DNA of 64,000 nt from Acuticoccus sp. MNP-M23. Lineage in GTDB: Bacteria; Pseudomonadota; Alphaproteobacteria; Rhizobiales; Amorphaceae. Below, piece after piece: positions 55,668 through 64,000 of the stretch (its first letter is position 1; each line of letters begins with the position of its first letter). The translations under genes and the position numbers were made by a program. The DNA lies in NCBI RefSeq assembly GCF_031195445.1, contig NZ_CP133480.1:1660001-1724000 (forward strand), given 5' to 3'. The notes beneath the pieces are model-generated. The model ran no database searches. It saw nothing but the letters and a program-made list of their open reading frames with translations, and was not told where the DNA came from.

Positions 55668-57149
55668 ATGACGCGGGACGACTTCGTTTCCCGGTACGCG
55701 TTCGTTTACGAGCACAGCCCCTGGGTGGCCGAACGCGCCTGGGACGGTGGCATCGGCGTGGGCGAGGACCCCGCGCCCGTCTTCCGCCGGGTGGTCGAGC
55801 GCGCCGGGGCCGATGCGCAGCGCACCTTGCTCCGCGCGCACCCGGACCTTGCCGGAAGGCTGGGCACGGCCCTCACCGCGCATTCCAGCGCAGAGCAGGC
55901 CGGTGCGGGGCTCGACCGTTGCACGCAGGCGGAGTTCGCCGAATTTCAGGCGCTCAACACGCGCTATGTGGCGCAGTTCGGCTTCCCGTTCATCATCGCG
56001 GTGAAGGGGCTCGACCGGACGGGCATCCTTAAAGCGTTTCGTGAGCGGGTGGACGGCACGGCGGACGGCGAGTTCCGCGTGGCACTGGACGAGGTGCACA
56101 AGATTGCCGGTTTCCGGCTTGCCGCTCTGGCGGCCCCCCCTGCCGTGACCCGCACGGCCGTGCCCATCGACACCGTCCGCAAGATGGCATTCGATGCGCT
56201 CTCCCGCGCCGGGGCCAACGAGGCCAACGCTGCCGCCATTGCGGACAATATCGCAGCGGCAGAGCGCGATGGCAGCGAGTCCCACGGGCTCTTCCGGCTG
56301 CCGGGCTATGTGAAGGGGCTGGAGCTGGGCAGCCTCAACGGCGCGGCCGATCCCGCCAGGCTTGCGGGGCCGGATGCGGCGCTGCTTGTGGATGGCGACG
56401 GCGGGGCCGCTCCGCTCGCCTATGCACGCTTCCTTCCGCAGCTGGCTGACCTTGCATCCGAAAAGGGCGCCGCTGTGCTGGCGCTCCGCAATGCGGTGCA
56501 CTTTGCCGCCATGTGGCCGGAGGTGGAGGCGCTGGCCGAGCGCGGCCTTGCCGCCTTTGCCGCCACTGCAAACTACCCCTACCTCGCGCCCCACGGCGGG
56601 CGGCGGGCGCTTCTGGGCACCAATCCCATTGCATTCGCCTTTCCGCGGCCCGCCGCCCCGCCGCTGGTGTTCGACTTTGCCAGCGCCGCGATGGCCCGCG
56701 GCGACGTGATGATTGCCGCGCGCGATGGCCGGCCGGTTCCGTTCGGCGTCGGCGTGGATAAAGACGGGGTGCCGACCACGGACCCTGCGGCGATCCTGGG
56801 CGGCGGGGCGCAGCTGGCGTTCGGCGCGCACAAGGGTTCGGCCCTTGCGCTGATGGTGGAATTGCTCGCCGCAGGCTTGGTGGGCGATGTCTTCAGCGAT
56901 GAGGCGGGCGCGCGGGAGGCCGCAAGCGGCGGCTTGCCAAGGGGCGGTGTGTTCGTGCTGGCGCTGTCGCCGGAGCGTCTCGGCGGGCCGGATGCGCTGG
57001 GCCGGGCCGATGCGTTTCTGGCGCGGCTTGCGGCGGAGCCCGGCGTGCGGTTGCCGGGCGCGCGGCGCCACGCGCGCCGTGCGCGGGCGGAGCCTGCCAT
57101 GGTGGAGGCCGTGCTTTTACGCACCGTGCGGGGGCTGGCGGGCCACTGA
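55668..57149 (+). CDS. uraD: Fusion of OHCU decarboxylase (UraD) with Ldh-type dehydrogenase
   Basis: This 493-residue single frame joins two enzymes. Residues 1-155 are a 2-oxo-4-hydroxy-4-carboxy-5-ureidoimidazoline decarboxylase: LLRAHPDLAGRL with the catalytic His58, SSAEQAGAGLD with Glu76, QFGFPFIIAVKG. Residues from about 165 are a malate/L-lactate/ureidoglycolate dehydrogenase (Ldh_2) domain: AAAERDGSESHGLFRLPGYV with the SHG motif, ALLGTNPIAFAFPRP, and FGAHKGSALALMVELLAAGL. The first makes allantoin from OHCU. The second may be ureidoglycolate dehydrogenase, a later step of the same pathway, but its substrate is not proven. It is divergent from puuD. Confidence 0.88.
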   Translation: MTRDDFVSRYAFVYEHSPWVAERAWDGGIGVGEDPAPVFRRVVERAGADAQRTLLRAHPDLAGRLGTALTAHSSAEQAGAGLDRCTQAEFAEFQALNTRYVAQFGFPFIIAVKGLDRTGILKAFRERVDGTADGEFRVALDEVHKIAGFRLAALAAPPAVTRTAVPIDTVRKMAFDALSRAGANEANAAAIADNIAAAERDGSESHGLFRLPGYVKGLELGSLNGAADPARLAGPDAALLVDGDGGAAPLAYARFLPQLADLASEKGAAVLALRNAVHFAAMWPEVEALAERGLAAFAATANYPYLAPHGGRRALLGTNPIAFAFPRPAAPPLVFDFASAAMARGDVMIAARDGRPVPFGVGVDKDGVPTTDPAAILGGGAQLAFGAHKGSALALMVELLAAGLVGDVFSDEAGAREAASGGLPRGGVFVLALSPERLGGPDALGRADAFLARLAAEPGVRLPGARRHARRARAEPAMVEAVLLRTVRGLAGH

Positions 57150-57159
57150 GGGCACCGCC

Positions 57160-58512
57160 TCAAGCCACAGTGCGCAGCCGCCGCAGCGTTGCCATGAAGG
57201 CAGGCGCAATCCGGTCGCGCGCCACGTGCCGGCCGCCCCGCACCACATGGCGGCCGGCGCTCCACACATCGCGCACGGCGCCATCGTCGCCGGCAAAAAT
57301 GTGCGCATCCAGCACCCTGTCACCGGTGAGGCCTGCAAGGCTTGGCGCCGCGCCGTCCAGGGCGACGAGATCGGCAAGGTTGCCGGGGGCAATGGTGCCT
57401 GCGCCACGGGCCAGTGCCTGCGCGGCACCAAGGCATGCGCCCTGATAGAGCGTGCGGCCGGAGGACTGGCCGGGGCCCGCCAGCGGGTTGCGCGCCCGGC
57501 GGGCGAGCCGCTGGCTGTAGTCCAGCGTGCGCAATTCCTCGGCCAGTGAAATACGCACGTTGCTGTCGGACCCGATGCCGAACCTGCCGCCGGCTTCCTG
57601 CACCGCCGCCATCTCGATGATGCCGTCGCCAAGGTTGCTCTCGGTGATGGGGCACAGGCCTGCAACGGCGCCCGCGCGGGCGGCCTCGCCAAGCTCCGCG
57701 GCGGTGCCGTGGGTGCAGTGGATCAGCGTCCATTCCGGCGAGAGGTCGACGAGGCTCGCAAGATGCGCCATGGGCCGCGCCCCGGTGTGGGCGAGCACCT
57801 CCTCCACCTCCGCGGTCTGCTCGGCAACGTGGATATGCTTGGGGCCGGGCCGCGCGGCAACCCGCGCGATGGCGTCCGCCGGCACGGCGCGCAGCGAATG
57901 GGGCGCGACGCCGAGGCGCGTGTCGTCCGGCAGGCCGGCGATGGCCTGCGCGGCCCCCTCCATGAGCGCGGCAAAGCTGTCTTCGGTGCTGGCAAAGCGC
58001 CGCTGGCCGCCTTCCAGCGCCCGCCCGTCCAGCCCGCCCTGCATGTAAAGGACGGGAAGCAGGGTGAGGCCCATGCCGGTGGTGCCGGCCGCCGCCGCAA
58101 TCCGCGCGGCCAGCTCGGCCGGATTGTCGTAGGGCGTGCCGCCGGGCGCATTGTGGAGGTAGTGGAATTCGCCGAGTGCGGCATAGCCGGCCTCCAGCAT
58201 TTCCATCATCAGGCCGCTTGCGATCACCTCCACGTCGTCCGGGGTGAGAGCCTCCAGAAAGCGGTACATCAGCGCCCGCCAGGACCAGAAATTGTCGTTC
58301 CCGGTCTGCTGCTCGGTCAGCCCCGCCATGGCGCGCTGGAAGGCGTGGCTGTGGAGGTTGCCGGGTGCGGGCAACAGAATGTCCACGGTGGGCGGCGCAT
58401 CGCTGGGTTCAATGGCTTCAACCCGCCCGCCCTCGATGGTGATGGCGACATTGTTGCGCCAACCGTCTTCGGTGAGCGCCTGTGCGGCGATGATGATCTC
58501 GCTCACAGGCAC
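57160..58512 (-). CDS. hutF: Formimidoylglutamate deiminase
   Basis: HutF converts N-formimino-L-glutamate to N-formyl-L-glutamate and ammonia. The 450-residue protein has the amidohydrolase metal site (GNLHSHAFQRAMAGL), HIHVAEQTAEVEEV, LIHCTHGTAAELGEA and GSDSNVRISLAEELR, standard for the family. It is divergent from hutI. Its presence says that the organism uses the five-step route with HutG (N-formylglutamate deformylase), which is not in this window. The start is one of two close GTG codons. Confidence 0.9.
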   Translation of the reverse strand: MPVSEIIIAAQALTEDGWRNNVAITIEGGRVEAIEPSDAPPTVDILLPAPGNLHSHAFQRAMAGLTEQQTGNDNFWSWRALMYRFLEALTPDDVEVIASGLMMEMLEAGYAALGEFHYLHNAPGGTPYDNPAELAARIAAAAGTTGMGLTLLPVLYMQGGLDGRALEGGQRRFASTEDSFAALMEGAAQAIAGLPDDTRLGVAPHSLRAVPADAIARVAARPGPKHIHVAEQTAEVEEVLAHTGARPMAHLASLVDLSPEWTLIHCTHGTAAELGEAARAGAVAGLCPITESNLGDGIIEMAAVQEAGGRFGIGSDSNVRISLAEELRTLDYSQRLARRARNPLAGPGQSSGRTLYQGACLGAAQALARGAGTIAPGNLADLVALDGAAPSLAGLTGDRVLDAHIFAGDDGAVRDVWSAGRHVVRGGRHVARDRIAPAFMATLRRLRTVA

Positions 58513-58566
58513 CGCCTTGACGCGGCGATAGCCGCGATGTGTTCTGCGTGCCGGGAGGCGGTCGCG

Positions 58567-59772
58567 ATGGACGCTGTCATTACAAGCTCTTCTGTGGCCA
58601 CCATGACGGGCGATGGCCCGCGCTACGGCCTTATCAAAGACGGCGCGGTCGTCATCGACAAGGGGCATGTGGCCTGGGTCGGCCCGCGCACCGCTTTGCC
58701 GGAAGAAGCCGCCGCCGTGCCGGTGACCGATTTTGGCGACGCGCTGATAACCCCCGCGCTGATTGACTGCCACACCCACATCGTGTTCGCCGGCAACCGC
58801 GCGGGCGAGTTCGAGGCACGGCTGGAGGGCGCCAGCTACGAGGAGGTGGCGACGGCCGGTGGTGGCATCGTCTCCACCATGCGCGCGGTGCGGGAGACGA
58901 GCGAGGAGACGCTCCTTGCCGAAAGCCTGCCGCGGGTGGACGCGCTTCTGGCCGAAGGCGTCGGCGTTCTGGAGATCAAATCGGGCTACGGTCTCACCAT
59001 TGCGGACGAGTTGAAGATGCTGCGCGTTGCCCGGCGGATCGGCGAGGTGCGCCAGGTGAAGGTGCTGACCTCGTGGCTGGCCGCCCACGCCCGTCCGCCC
59101 GAATATGACAGCAACGACCGCTACATAGACGAAGTGGTCCTGCCCGGACTGGACGAAGCGGTCGGCGGCGGTCTGGTGGATGCCGTGGACGGCTTTTGCG
59201 AGGGGATCGCGTTTTCCGCCGAGGAGATGGGCCGGGTGTTCGACCATGCCGCGTCGCACGGCCTGCCGGTAAAACTCCATGCCGAGCAATTGTCGGACAG
59301 CGGCGGTACGGCGCTGGTGGCGCACCGCAAGGGCCTTTCGGCGGACCATCTGGAGCACCTGAACGAAGCCGATGCCGCGGCGCTGGGACCGGCGGGCACG
59401 GTGGCGGTGCTGCTGCCCGGCGCCTGCTACACGCTGCGCCAGAGCGAATTGCCGCCGGTCGACCTTCTGCGCCGCTACGGCGCGCGCATGGCGGTGGCGA
59501 CCGACTGCAACCCCGGCTCATCGCCGCTCACGTCGCTTCTGCTGGCCATGAACATGGCGGCAACGCTGTTCCGTCTCACGCCGGAGGAGGCGCTGGCCGG
59601 CACCACCCGGCATGCCGCCCACGCGCTCGGGCTTCAGGCAACCCACGGCACCCTTGCACCCGGCAAGGCGGCCGAGCTTGCCGTCTGGGCCGTGCAGGAC
59701 CCGGCGGAGCTCGTCTACCGGATCGGTTTCAACCCGCTGATCAAGCGGATGGCAGCGGGAGCCTGGGTTTGA
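58567..59772 (+). CDS. hutI: Imidazolonepropionase
   Basis: HutI hydrolyses 4-imidazolone-5-propionate to N-formimino-L-glutamate. The 401-residue protein has the metal site [18 protein letters not shown], then [18 protein letters not shown], and [19 protein letters not shown] with the metal-binding Asp. It is the first gene of hutI-hutH-hutU on the plus strand and is divergent from hutF, with 54 bases between them. Confidence 0.95.
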   Translation: MDAVITSSSVATMTGDGPRYGLIKDGAVVIDKGHVAWVGPRTALPEEAAAVPVTDFGDALITPALIDCHTHIVFAGNRAGEFEARLEGASYEEVATAGGGIVSTMRAVRETSEETLLAESLPRVDALLAEGVGVLEIKSGYGLTIADELKMLRVARRIGEVRQVKVLTSWLAAHARPPEYDSNDRYIDEVVLPGLDEAVGGGLVDAVDGFCEGIAFSAEEMGRVFDHAASHGLPVKLHAEQLSDSGGTALVAHRKGLSADHLEHLNEADAAALGPAGTVAVLLPGACYTLRQSELPPVDLLRRYGARMAVATDCNPGSSPLTSLLLAMNMAATLFRLTPEEALAGTTRHAAHALGLQATHGTLAPGKAAELAVWAVQDPAELVYRIGFNPLIKRMAAGAWV

Positions 59773-59791
59773 TCCCGGCCCCTTCCTTGCA

Positions 59792-61315
59792 ATGGCGCTC
59801 CCCATGAATTTGACACTCGAGACCCTCCGCGCGCTCTATTTCGGTGCCGCCATCCCGCCGCTGCTCGACGGCGCGCGGGCGCGGGTGGACGCGTCGGCTG
59901 CGGTGATCGCAGAGGCGGCGCGGGGCAAGGCGCCGGTCTACGGCGTCAACACAGGGTTCGGGAAGCTCGCCAGCCGGCGAATCGATGCTGCCGACACCGA
60001 GACGCTGCAACGCAACATCATCCTGTCCCACGCGGCAGGGGTGGGCGACCCGCTGCCGCCCGCCGTGGTGCGGCTGGTGCTGGCCACCAAGGTCGCAAGC
60101 CTTGCCGTCGGCGCGTCGGGGGTGCGGTGGCAGACGTTGCAGCTCATCCAGCAGATGCTGGAGCGGGACTGCCTGCCGGTCATTCCGGGGCAGGGTTCAG
60201 TGGGCGCGTCCGGCGATCTGGCGCCGCTGGCCCACATGGCTGCGGCAATGATCGGTGTCGGCACCGTCACCTTCGAGGGGCGTGTCCGCCCTGCGGTGGA
60301 GGGGCTCGGCGCTGCCGGCCTTGCGCCGGTCACGCTGGGGCCCAAGGAAGGCCTCGGCCTCATCAACGGCACACAGGTGTCCACCGCGCTGGCGCTGGCG
60401 GGCCTGTTCGAGACCCACCTCCTTTGCGAAGCCTCGGTGGTGACGGGCGCCATGTCCACCGATGCGGCGATGGGCTCCGAGGCGCCGTTTCGCGCCGCTA
60501 TTCATGCCCTCCGCGGCCACCGCGGCCAGATTGACGTTGCGGCCCGCCTCTACGGGTTGATCGAGGGGTCCGAGATCCGCGACAGCCATCTGGAGGGCGA
60601 CGAGCGGGTGCAGGACCCCTATTGCCTGCGCTGTCAGCCGCAGGTGGCGGGCGCCTGCCTCGACATTCTCCGCTTCACCGCGGCCACGCTGGAGCGCGAG
60701 GCCAATGCGGTGACCGACAACCCGCTGGTGCTGGACGATGGCTCGATCGTTTCGGGCGGAAACTTCCACGCCGAGCCGGTGGCGTTCGCCGCCGACCAGA
60801 TTGCGCTGGCCATTGCCGAGCTCGGGTCGATTGCGCAGCGGCGGATCGCGCTTCTGGTGGACCCGGCGCTGTCGTTCGGGCTGCCGGCCTTTCTCACCCC
60901 ATCGCCGGGGCTGAACTCCGGGCTGATGATTGCCGAGGTGACATCGGCGGCGCTGATGAGCGAGAACCGGCAGCGCGCGGCCCCCGCCTCGATCGATTCC
61001 ACCCCCACGTCCGCGAACCAGGAGGACCATGTGTCCATGGCCTGTCACGGCGCACGCCGCCTTCTGCCCATGAGCCGGAACCTTGCCGGAATTGTCGCCG
61101 TGGAGGCGCTGGCCGCGGCGCAGGGGATCGACCTGCGCGCCCCGCTGAAGAGCAGCCCGAAGCTTGAGCGCGCCAAGGACGCGATCCGCGCGGTTGTGCC
61201 CAAGCTCGAAGAAGACCGGCTTATCGCGCCCGACATCGAGGCATCGCGGGACATTCTGGGCACCCTTGCCGCAGCGGCCGGGATGGAGACGCTGGCGCTG
61301 GAGGCGAGCGCGTGA
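59792..61315 (+). CDS. hutH: Histidine ammonia-lyase
   Basis: HutH removes ammonia from L-histidine to give urocanate. The 507-residue protein shows the Ala-Ser-Gly tripeptide that forms the MIO cofactor ([15 protein letters not shown]), and the conserved [28 protein letters not shown] and [13 protein letters not shown]. It lies 19 bases after hutI and overlaps hutU. ATG 59804 is an alternative start. Confidence 0.96.
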   Translation: MALPMNLTLETLRALYFGAAIPPLLDGARARVDASAAVIAEAARGKAPVYGVNTGFGKLASRRIDAADTETLQRNIILSHAAGVGDPLPPAVVRLVLATKVASLAVGASGVRWQTLQLIQQMLERDCLPVIPGQGSVGASGDLAPLAHMAAAMIGVGTVTFEGRVRPAVEGLGAAGLAPVTLGPKEGLGLINGTQVSTALALAGLFETHLLCEASVVTGAMSTDAAMGSEAPFRAAIHALRGHRGQIDVAARLYGLIEGSEIRDSHLEGDERVQDPYCLRCQPQVAGACLDILRFTAATLEREANAVTDNPLVLDDGSIVSGGNFHAEPVAFAADQIALAIAELGSIAQRRIALLVDPALSFGLPAFLTPSPGLNSGLMIAEVTSAALMSENRQRAAPASIDSTPTSANQEDHVSMACHGARRLLPMSRNLAGIVAVEALAAAQGIDLRAPLKSSPKLERAKDAIRAVVPKLEEDRLIAPDIEASRDILGTLAAAAGMETLALEASA

Positions 61316-62991
61316 GCGCCGCCGGCCGCATGGGCCACAACAGGCCCCCCGTCCACGCCGCGCGCGGGCCGGACCGAACGTGCCGCACATGGGGCGCCGA
61401 GGCGGCGCTGCGGATGCTGCACAACAATCTCGACCCGGCTGTTGCGGAGAACCCGGCCGAGCTGGTGGTTTATGGCGGGATCGGCCGCGCCGCGCGCACA
61501 TGGGACGATTTCGACCGGATCAGCGCCGCCCTGAAGACGCTGGGCGAGGAAGAGACGCTGCTTGTCCAGTCCGGCAAGCCGGTGGGCGTGTTCCGCACCC
61601 ATGCCGACGCGCCGCGCGTGCTCATCGCCAACTCCAATCTCGTGCCGGAATGGGCAAACTGGGCGCATTTTCACAAGCTCGATCGCGCCGGGCTGATGAT
61701 GTACGGCCAGATGACGGCGGGTTCGTGGATCTACATCGGCACGCAGGGGATTGTGCAGGGCACCTTCGAGACCTTTGCGGAGGCCGGCCGCCAGCATTAT
61801 GGCGGCGATCTGACCGGCCGCTGGATCCTCACCGCAGGGCTTGGCGGCATGGGCGGTGCGCAGCCGCTGGCTGCCGTGATGGCCGGCGCCTGCTGCCTCG
61901 CCGTGGAGTGCGACAGCACCCGGATCGATTTTCGCCTGCGCACCCGCTACCTCGACGAGCGCGCCGAAACGCTGGACGAGGCGCTTGCCATCATCGACCG
62001 CTGGACGGCGGCGGGGGAGGCAAAGTCCGTCGGGCTTCTCGGCAATGCGGCGGACGTTTTTGCCGAGCTTGTCGCCCGCGGCGTGAAGCCGGACATGGTG
62101 ACCGACCAGACCTCCGCCCACGACCCGGTGAACGGCTACCTGCCCCAAGACTGGACGATGGACGAATGGCGCGAAAAGCGCACCAGCGACCCCGATGCGG
62201 TGGAGCTTGCGTCCCGCGCGTCGATGAAGGTGCACGTTGCCGCGATGGTCGCGTTCCACAAGGCCGGCGTGCCGACGCTCGACTATGGCAACAATATCCG
62301 GCAGGTGGCGAAGGACGAGGGGCTGGCGGACGCGTTCGCCTTTCCGGGCTTCGTCCCGGCCTATATCCGCCCGCTGTTTTGCCGCGGGATCGGCCCGTTC
62401 CGCTGGGTGGCGCTCTCCGGCGACCCGGAGGACATCTACCGCACCGACCAGCGCGTGAAGGCGTTGATGCCGGATGACACGCACCTCCATACCTGGCTGG
62501 ACATGGCGCGCGAGCGGATCGAATTTCAGGGCCTTCCGGCGCGGATCTGCTGGGTGGGCCTCGGCGATCGCCACCGGCTCGGGATGGCGTTCAACGAGAT
62601 GGTGGCCAATGGCGAGGTGTCGGCCCCCATCGTGATCGGCCGCGACCACCTGGATTCCGGCTCCGTCGCGTCCCCCAACCGCGAGACCGAAGCCATGAAG
62701 GACGGTTCGGACGCCGTGTCCGACTGGCCGCTGCTGAACGCGCTTCTCAACACCGCATCCGGCGCGACCTGGGTGTCGCTCCACCACGGCGGCGGCGTGG
62801 GGATGGGGTATTCCCAGCATGCGGGGATGGTGGTGGTGGCCGACGGCACACCGGAGGCAGCGCGGCGGTTGGAGCGCGTTCTGTGGAACGACCCCGCCAC
62901 CGGCGTCATGCGCCACGCCGATGCGGGCTACGACATTGCGCTGGACGTCGCGCGGGAGAAGGGGCTGGTGCTGCCGGGCATCCTGCCCTGA
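61312..62991 (+). CDS. hutU: Urocanate hydratase
   Basis: HutU turns urocanate into imidazolonepropionate using tightly bound NAD. The 559-residue protein contains [40 protein letters not shown] with the NAD-binding glycines, and [16 protein letters not shown], all family hallmarks. It starts at a GTG overlapping the hutH stop (GTGA). It is the last hut gene here; its stop is seven bases from the convergent VOC gene. Confidence 0.96.
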   Translation: MSAAGRMGHNRPPVHAARGPDRTCRTWGAEAALRMLHNNLDPAVAENPAELVVYGGIGRAARTWDDFDRISAALKTLGEEETLLVQSGKPVGVFRTHADAPRVLIANSNLVPEWANWAHFHKLDRAGLMMYGQMTAGSWIYIGTQGIVQGTFETFAEAGRQHYGGDLTGRWILTAGLGGMGGAQPLAAVMAGACCLAVECDSTRIDFRLRTRYLDERAETLDEALAIIDRWTAAGEAKSVGLLGNAADVFAELVARGVKPDMVTDQTSAHDPVNGYLPQDWTMDEWREKRTSDPDAVELASRASMKVHVAAMVAFHKAGVPTLDYGNNIRQVAKDEGLADAFAFPGFVPAYIRPLFCRGIGPFRWVALSGDPEDIYRTDQRVKALMPDDTHLHTWLDMARERIEFQGLPARICWVGLGDRHRLGMAFNEMVANGEVSAPIVIGRDHLDSGSVASPNRETEAMKDGSDAVSDWPLLNALLNTASGATWVSLHHGGGVGMGYSQHAGMVVVADGTPEAARRLERVLWNDPATGVMRHADAGYDIALDVAREKGLVLPGILP

Positions 62992-62998
62992 CAGCGAG

Positions 62999-63373
62999 TC
63001 AGGATGGCGGCCGGTCCGCAAATGCGCGGCTTGAAAGCGAAACGCTGTTGCCCGACGGGTCCTTGAGGTTCGCAAACCGGTAGCCACCGCCATCGTGCAG
63101 CGGGCCAACCTCGATGCCCCTGGCGATCAGCGCATCCCGCGCCGTCTCGACGTCCGGCGTGTCGAACACCAGCTTCACCAGCGCCTGGCCTTCGCGCTGA
63201 CCCTTGCCTGCCGGATGCAGAAGCAGCGTGAGCCCGCCGGCAGGGGGGCAAAGCTCGACAATGCGGTCATCGGCCCGGTGGATCGCCTCGTAGCCGAAGG
63301 CATTGCCGTAAAACGCAGCCATCTCCGGCATCTTCTTGGTGTAGATGACGATGCGGTGGATGGCGGGGATCAT
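62999..63373 (-). CDS. VOC family protein (glyoxalase-like)
   Basis: The 124-residue protein has one vicinal-oxygen-chelate domain: IHRIVIYTKKMPEMAAFYGNAF at the start, VKLVFDTPDVETARDALIARG in the middle and FANLKDPSGNSVSLSSR at the end. Family members include glyoxalase I, extradiol dioxygenases and antibiotic-resistance proteins. The function here is unknown. It is separated by 82 bases from ppa, read in the same direction. Confidence 0.85.
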   Translation of the reverse strand: MIPAIHRIVIYTKKMPEMAAFYGNAFGYEAIHRADDRIVELCPPAGGLTLLLHPAGKGQREGQALVKLVFDTPDVETARDALIARGIEVGPLHDGGGYRFANLKDPSGNSVSLSSRAFADRPPS

Positions 63374-63455
63374 GGGCGGCGGTCCGGTTTCGGCACGGCT
63401 GGCGGGCCGTGCCCGCCGCCCCGTTGGCGCGAGGCCGGAGCCTCGCGCCATACGC

Positions 63456-63992
63456 TCATTTCTTCTGCGCTTTGGCGCGCTCGATGGCGGCGACCACCTT
63501 TTCCTTGGCGACGTTCTCATCCGCCCAGCCGACGATCTTGACCCACTTGTTGGGCTCAAGATCCTTGTAGTGGGTGAAGAAGTGCTCGATCTGCTGCAAC
63601 GTGATGTCCGGCACGTCGGAGAAGGTCCTGATCTTCTCGTAACGCAGCGTCAGCCGGTTGGTCGGCACGGCGAGAATTTTCTCGTCCTCGCCGCTTTCGT
63701 CCGCCATCTGCAGGACGCCGATGGGCCGCGCGCTCATGACTGCGCCGGGCACGATGGGGCGCGTGGAGGCAATCATCACGTCGATCGGGTCGCCGTCGTC
63801 CGACAGGGTGTGCGGGACAAAGCCGTAGTTCACCGGGTAGCGCATCGGCGTGTAGAGGAAGCGATCGACCCAGAGCGCGCCGGATTCCTTGTCCATCTCG
63901 TACTTGATCGGCTCCCCGCCAACGGGGACCTCGATGATGACATTGAAGTCCTCGGGCGGGTTCTTCCCGATCGGAATGGCGTCGATGCGCAT
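63456..63992 (-). CDS. ppa: Inorganic pyrophosphatase (family I)
   Basis: Ppa hydrolyses pyrophosphate and drives biosynthetic reactions. The 178-residue protein has the family I signature DGDPIDVMI with metal-binding Asp residues, [20 protein letters not shown] and [18 protein letters not shown]. It is of normal length and complete within the window. Confidence 0.96.
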   Translation of the reverse strand: MRIDAIPIGKNPPEDFNVIIEVPVGGEPIKYEMDKESGALWVDRFLYTPMRYPVNYGFVPHTLSDDGDPIDVMIASTRPIVPGAVMSARPIGVLQMADESGEDEKILAVPTNRLTLRYEKIRTFSDVPDITLQQIEHFFTHYKDLEPNKWVKIVGWADENVAKEKVVAAIERAKAQKK

Positions 63993-64000
63993 GGCGTCTC

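Overview
This is a GC-rich, densely coded 64 kb chromosomal segment from an alphaproteobacterium. The clues are the leuS-lptE-holA order, a secB / fxsA / timA-mltA-smr locus, a CobN-type aerobic cobalamin operon, a DUF1244 protein, glnK-amtB, and a membrane urate hydroxylase (PuuD) with a fused cytochrome c. A Hyphomicrobiales (Rhizobiales)-like organism is my best guess; the genus cannot be read from this sequence. I saw no rRNA, tRNA, CRISPR array, transposase or prophage gene.

Layout. 1-5.9 kb: the end of leuS, lptE, holA, then ada (with a good Ada box upstream) coupled to a 2-oxoglutarate oxygenase, and three small minus-strand genes. 6-8 kb: glnK-amtB behind a sigma-54-type promoter and a possible NtrC site, closed by a strong terminator. 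8.2-13.5 kb: a WecG/TagA glycosyltransferase, a CsbD protein, a DUF1244 protein, a periplasmic glycerophosphodiesterase, and the pdxA-pdxJ operon on the minus strand. 13.7-22 kb: a cobalamin riboswitch followed by a tightly overlapping run of DUF1636-cobW-cobN-cobH-cobI-cobM-cobA, with several cob genes missing. 22-29.4 kb: ilvA, then a class V aminotransferase, a GntR regulator and a complete Aap-type amino-acid ABC transporter in one operon. 29.5-38 kb: housekeeping genes (yaiI, trpS, a hemerythrin, an epimerase, secB, fxsA, timA, mltA, smr), a gate-domain membrane protein and a divergent Lrp-type regulator with a perfect palindrome in front of it.

38-44.8 kb is a catabolic module: a TRAP transporter, a NIPSNAP protein and a beta-hydroxyacid dehydrogenase on the minus strand, divergent from a FadR-type regulator and a ThDP enzyme, with a FadR-like palindrome between them. 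44.9-48.3 kb is the most unusual part, a decayed secondary-metabolite locus. It holds the tail of a fatty-acyl-AMP ligase joined to an acyl carrier protein, a polyketide ketosynthase with a one-base frameshift and a missing acyltransferase core, and a P450 with an amber codon where a Trp is expected and its K-helix region deleted. It is followed by an intact 890-residue protein with two glycosyltransferase modules in tandem. 51-64 kb: a ClC antiporter, purine catabolism (adenine deaminase, PuuD, and an unusual fusion of OHCU decarboxylase with an Ldh-type dehydrogenase), the hut genes (hutF divergent from hutI-hutH-hutU), a VOC protein and inorganic pyrophosphatase.

Functionally the window is rich in nitrogen acquisition and salvage: ammonium, amino acids, purines and histidine. 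Several transport and catabolic modules are paired with their own regulators. Functions given below come from motif recognition only; no database search was run.
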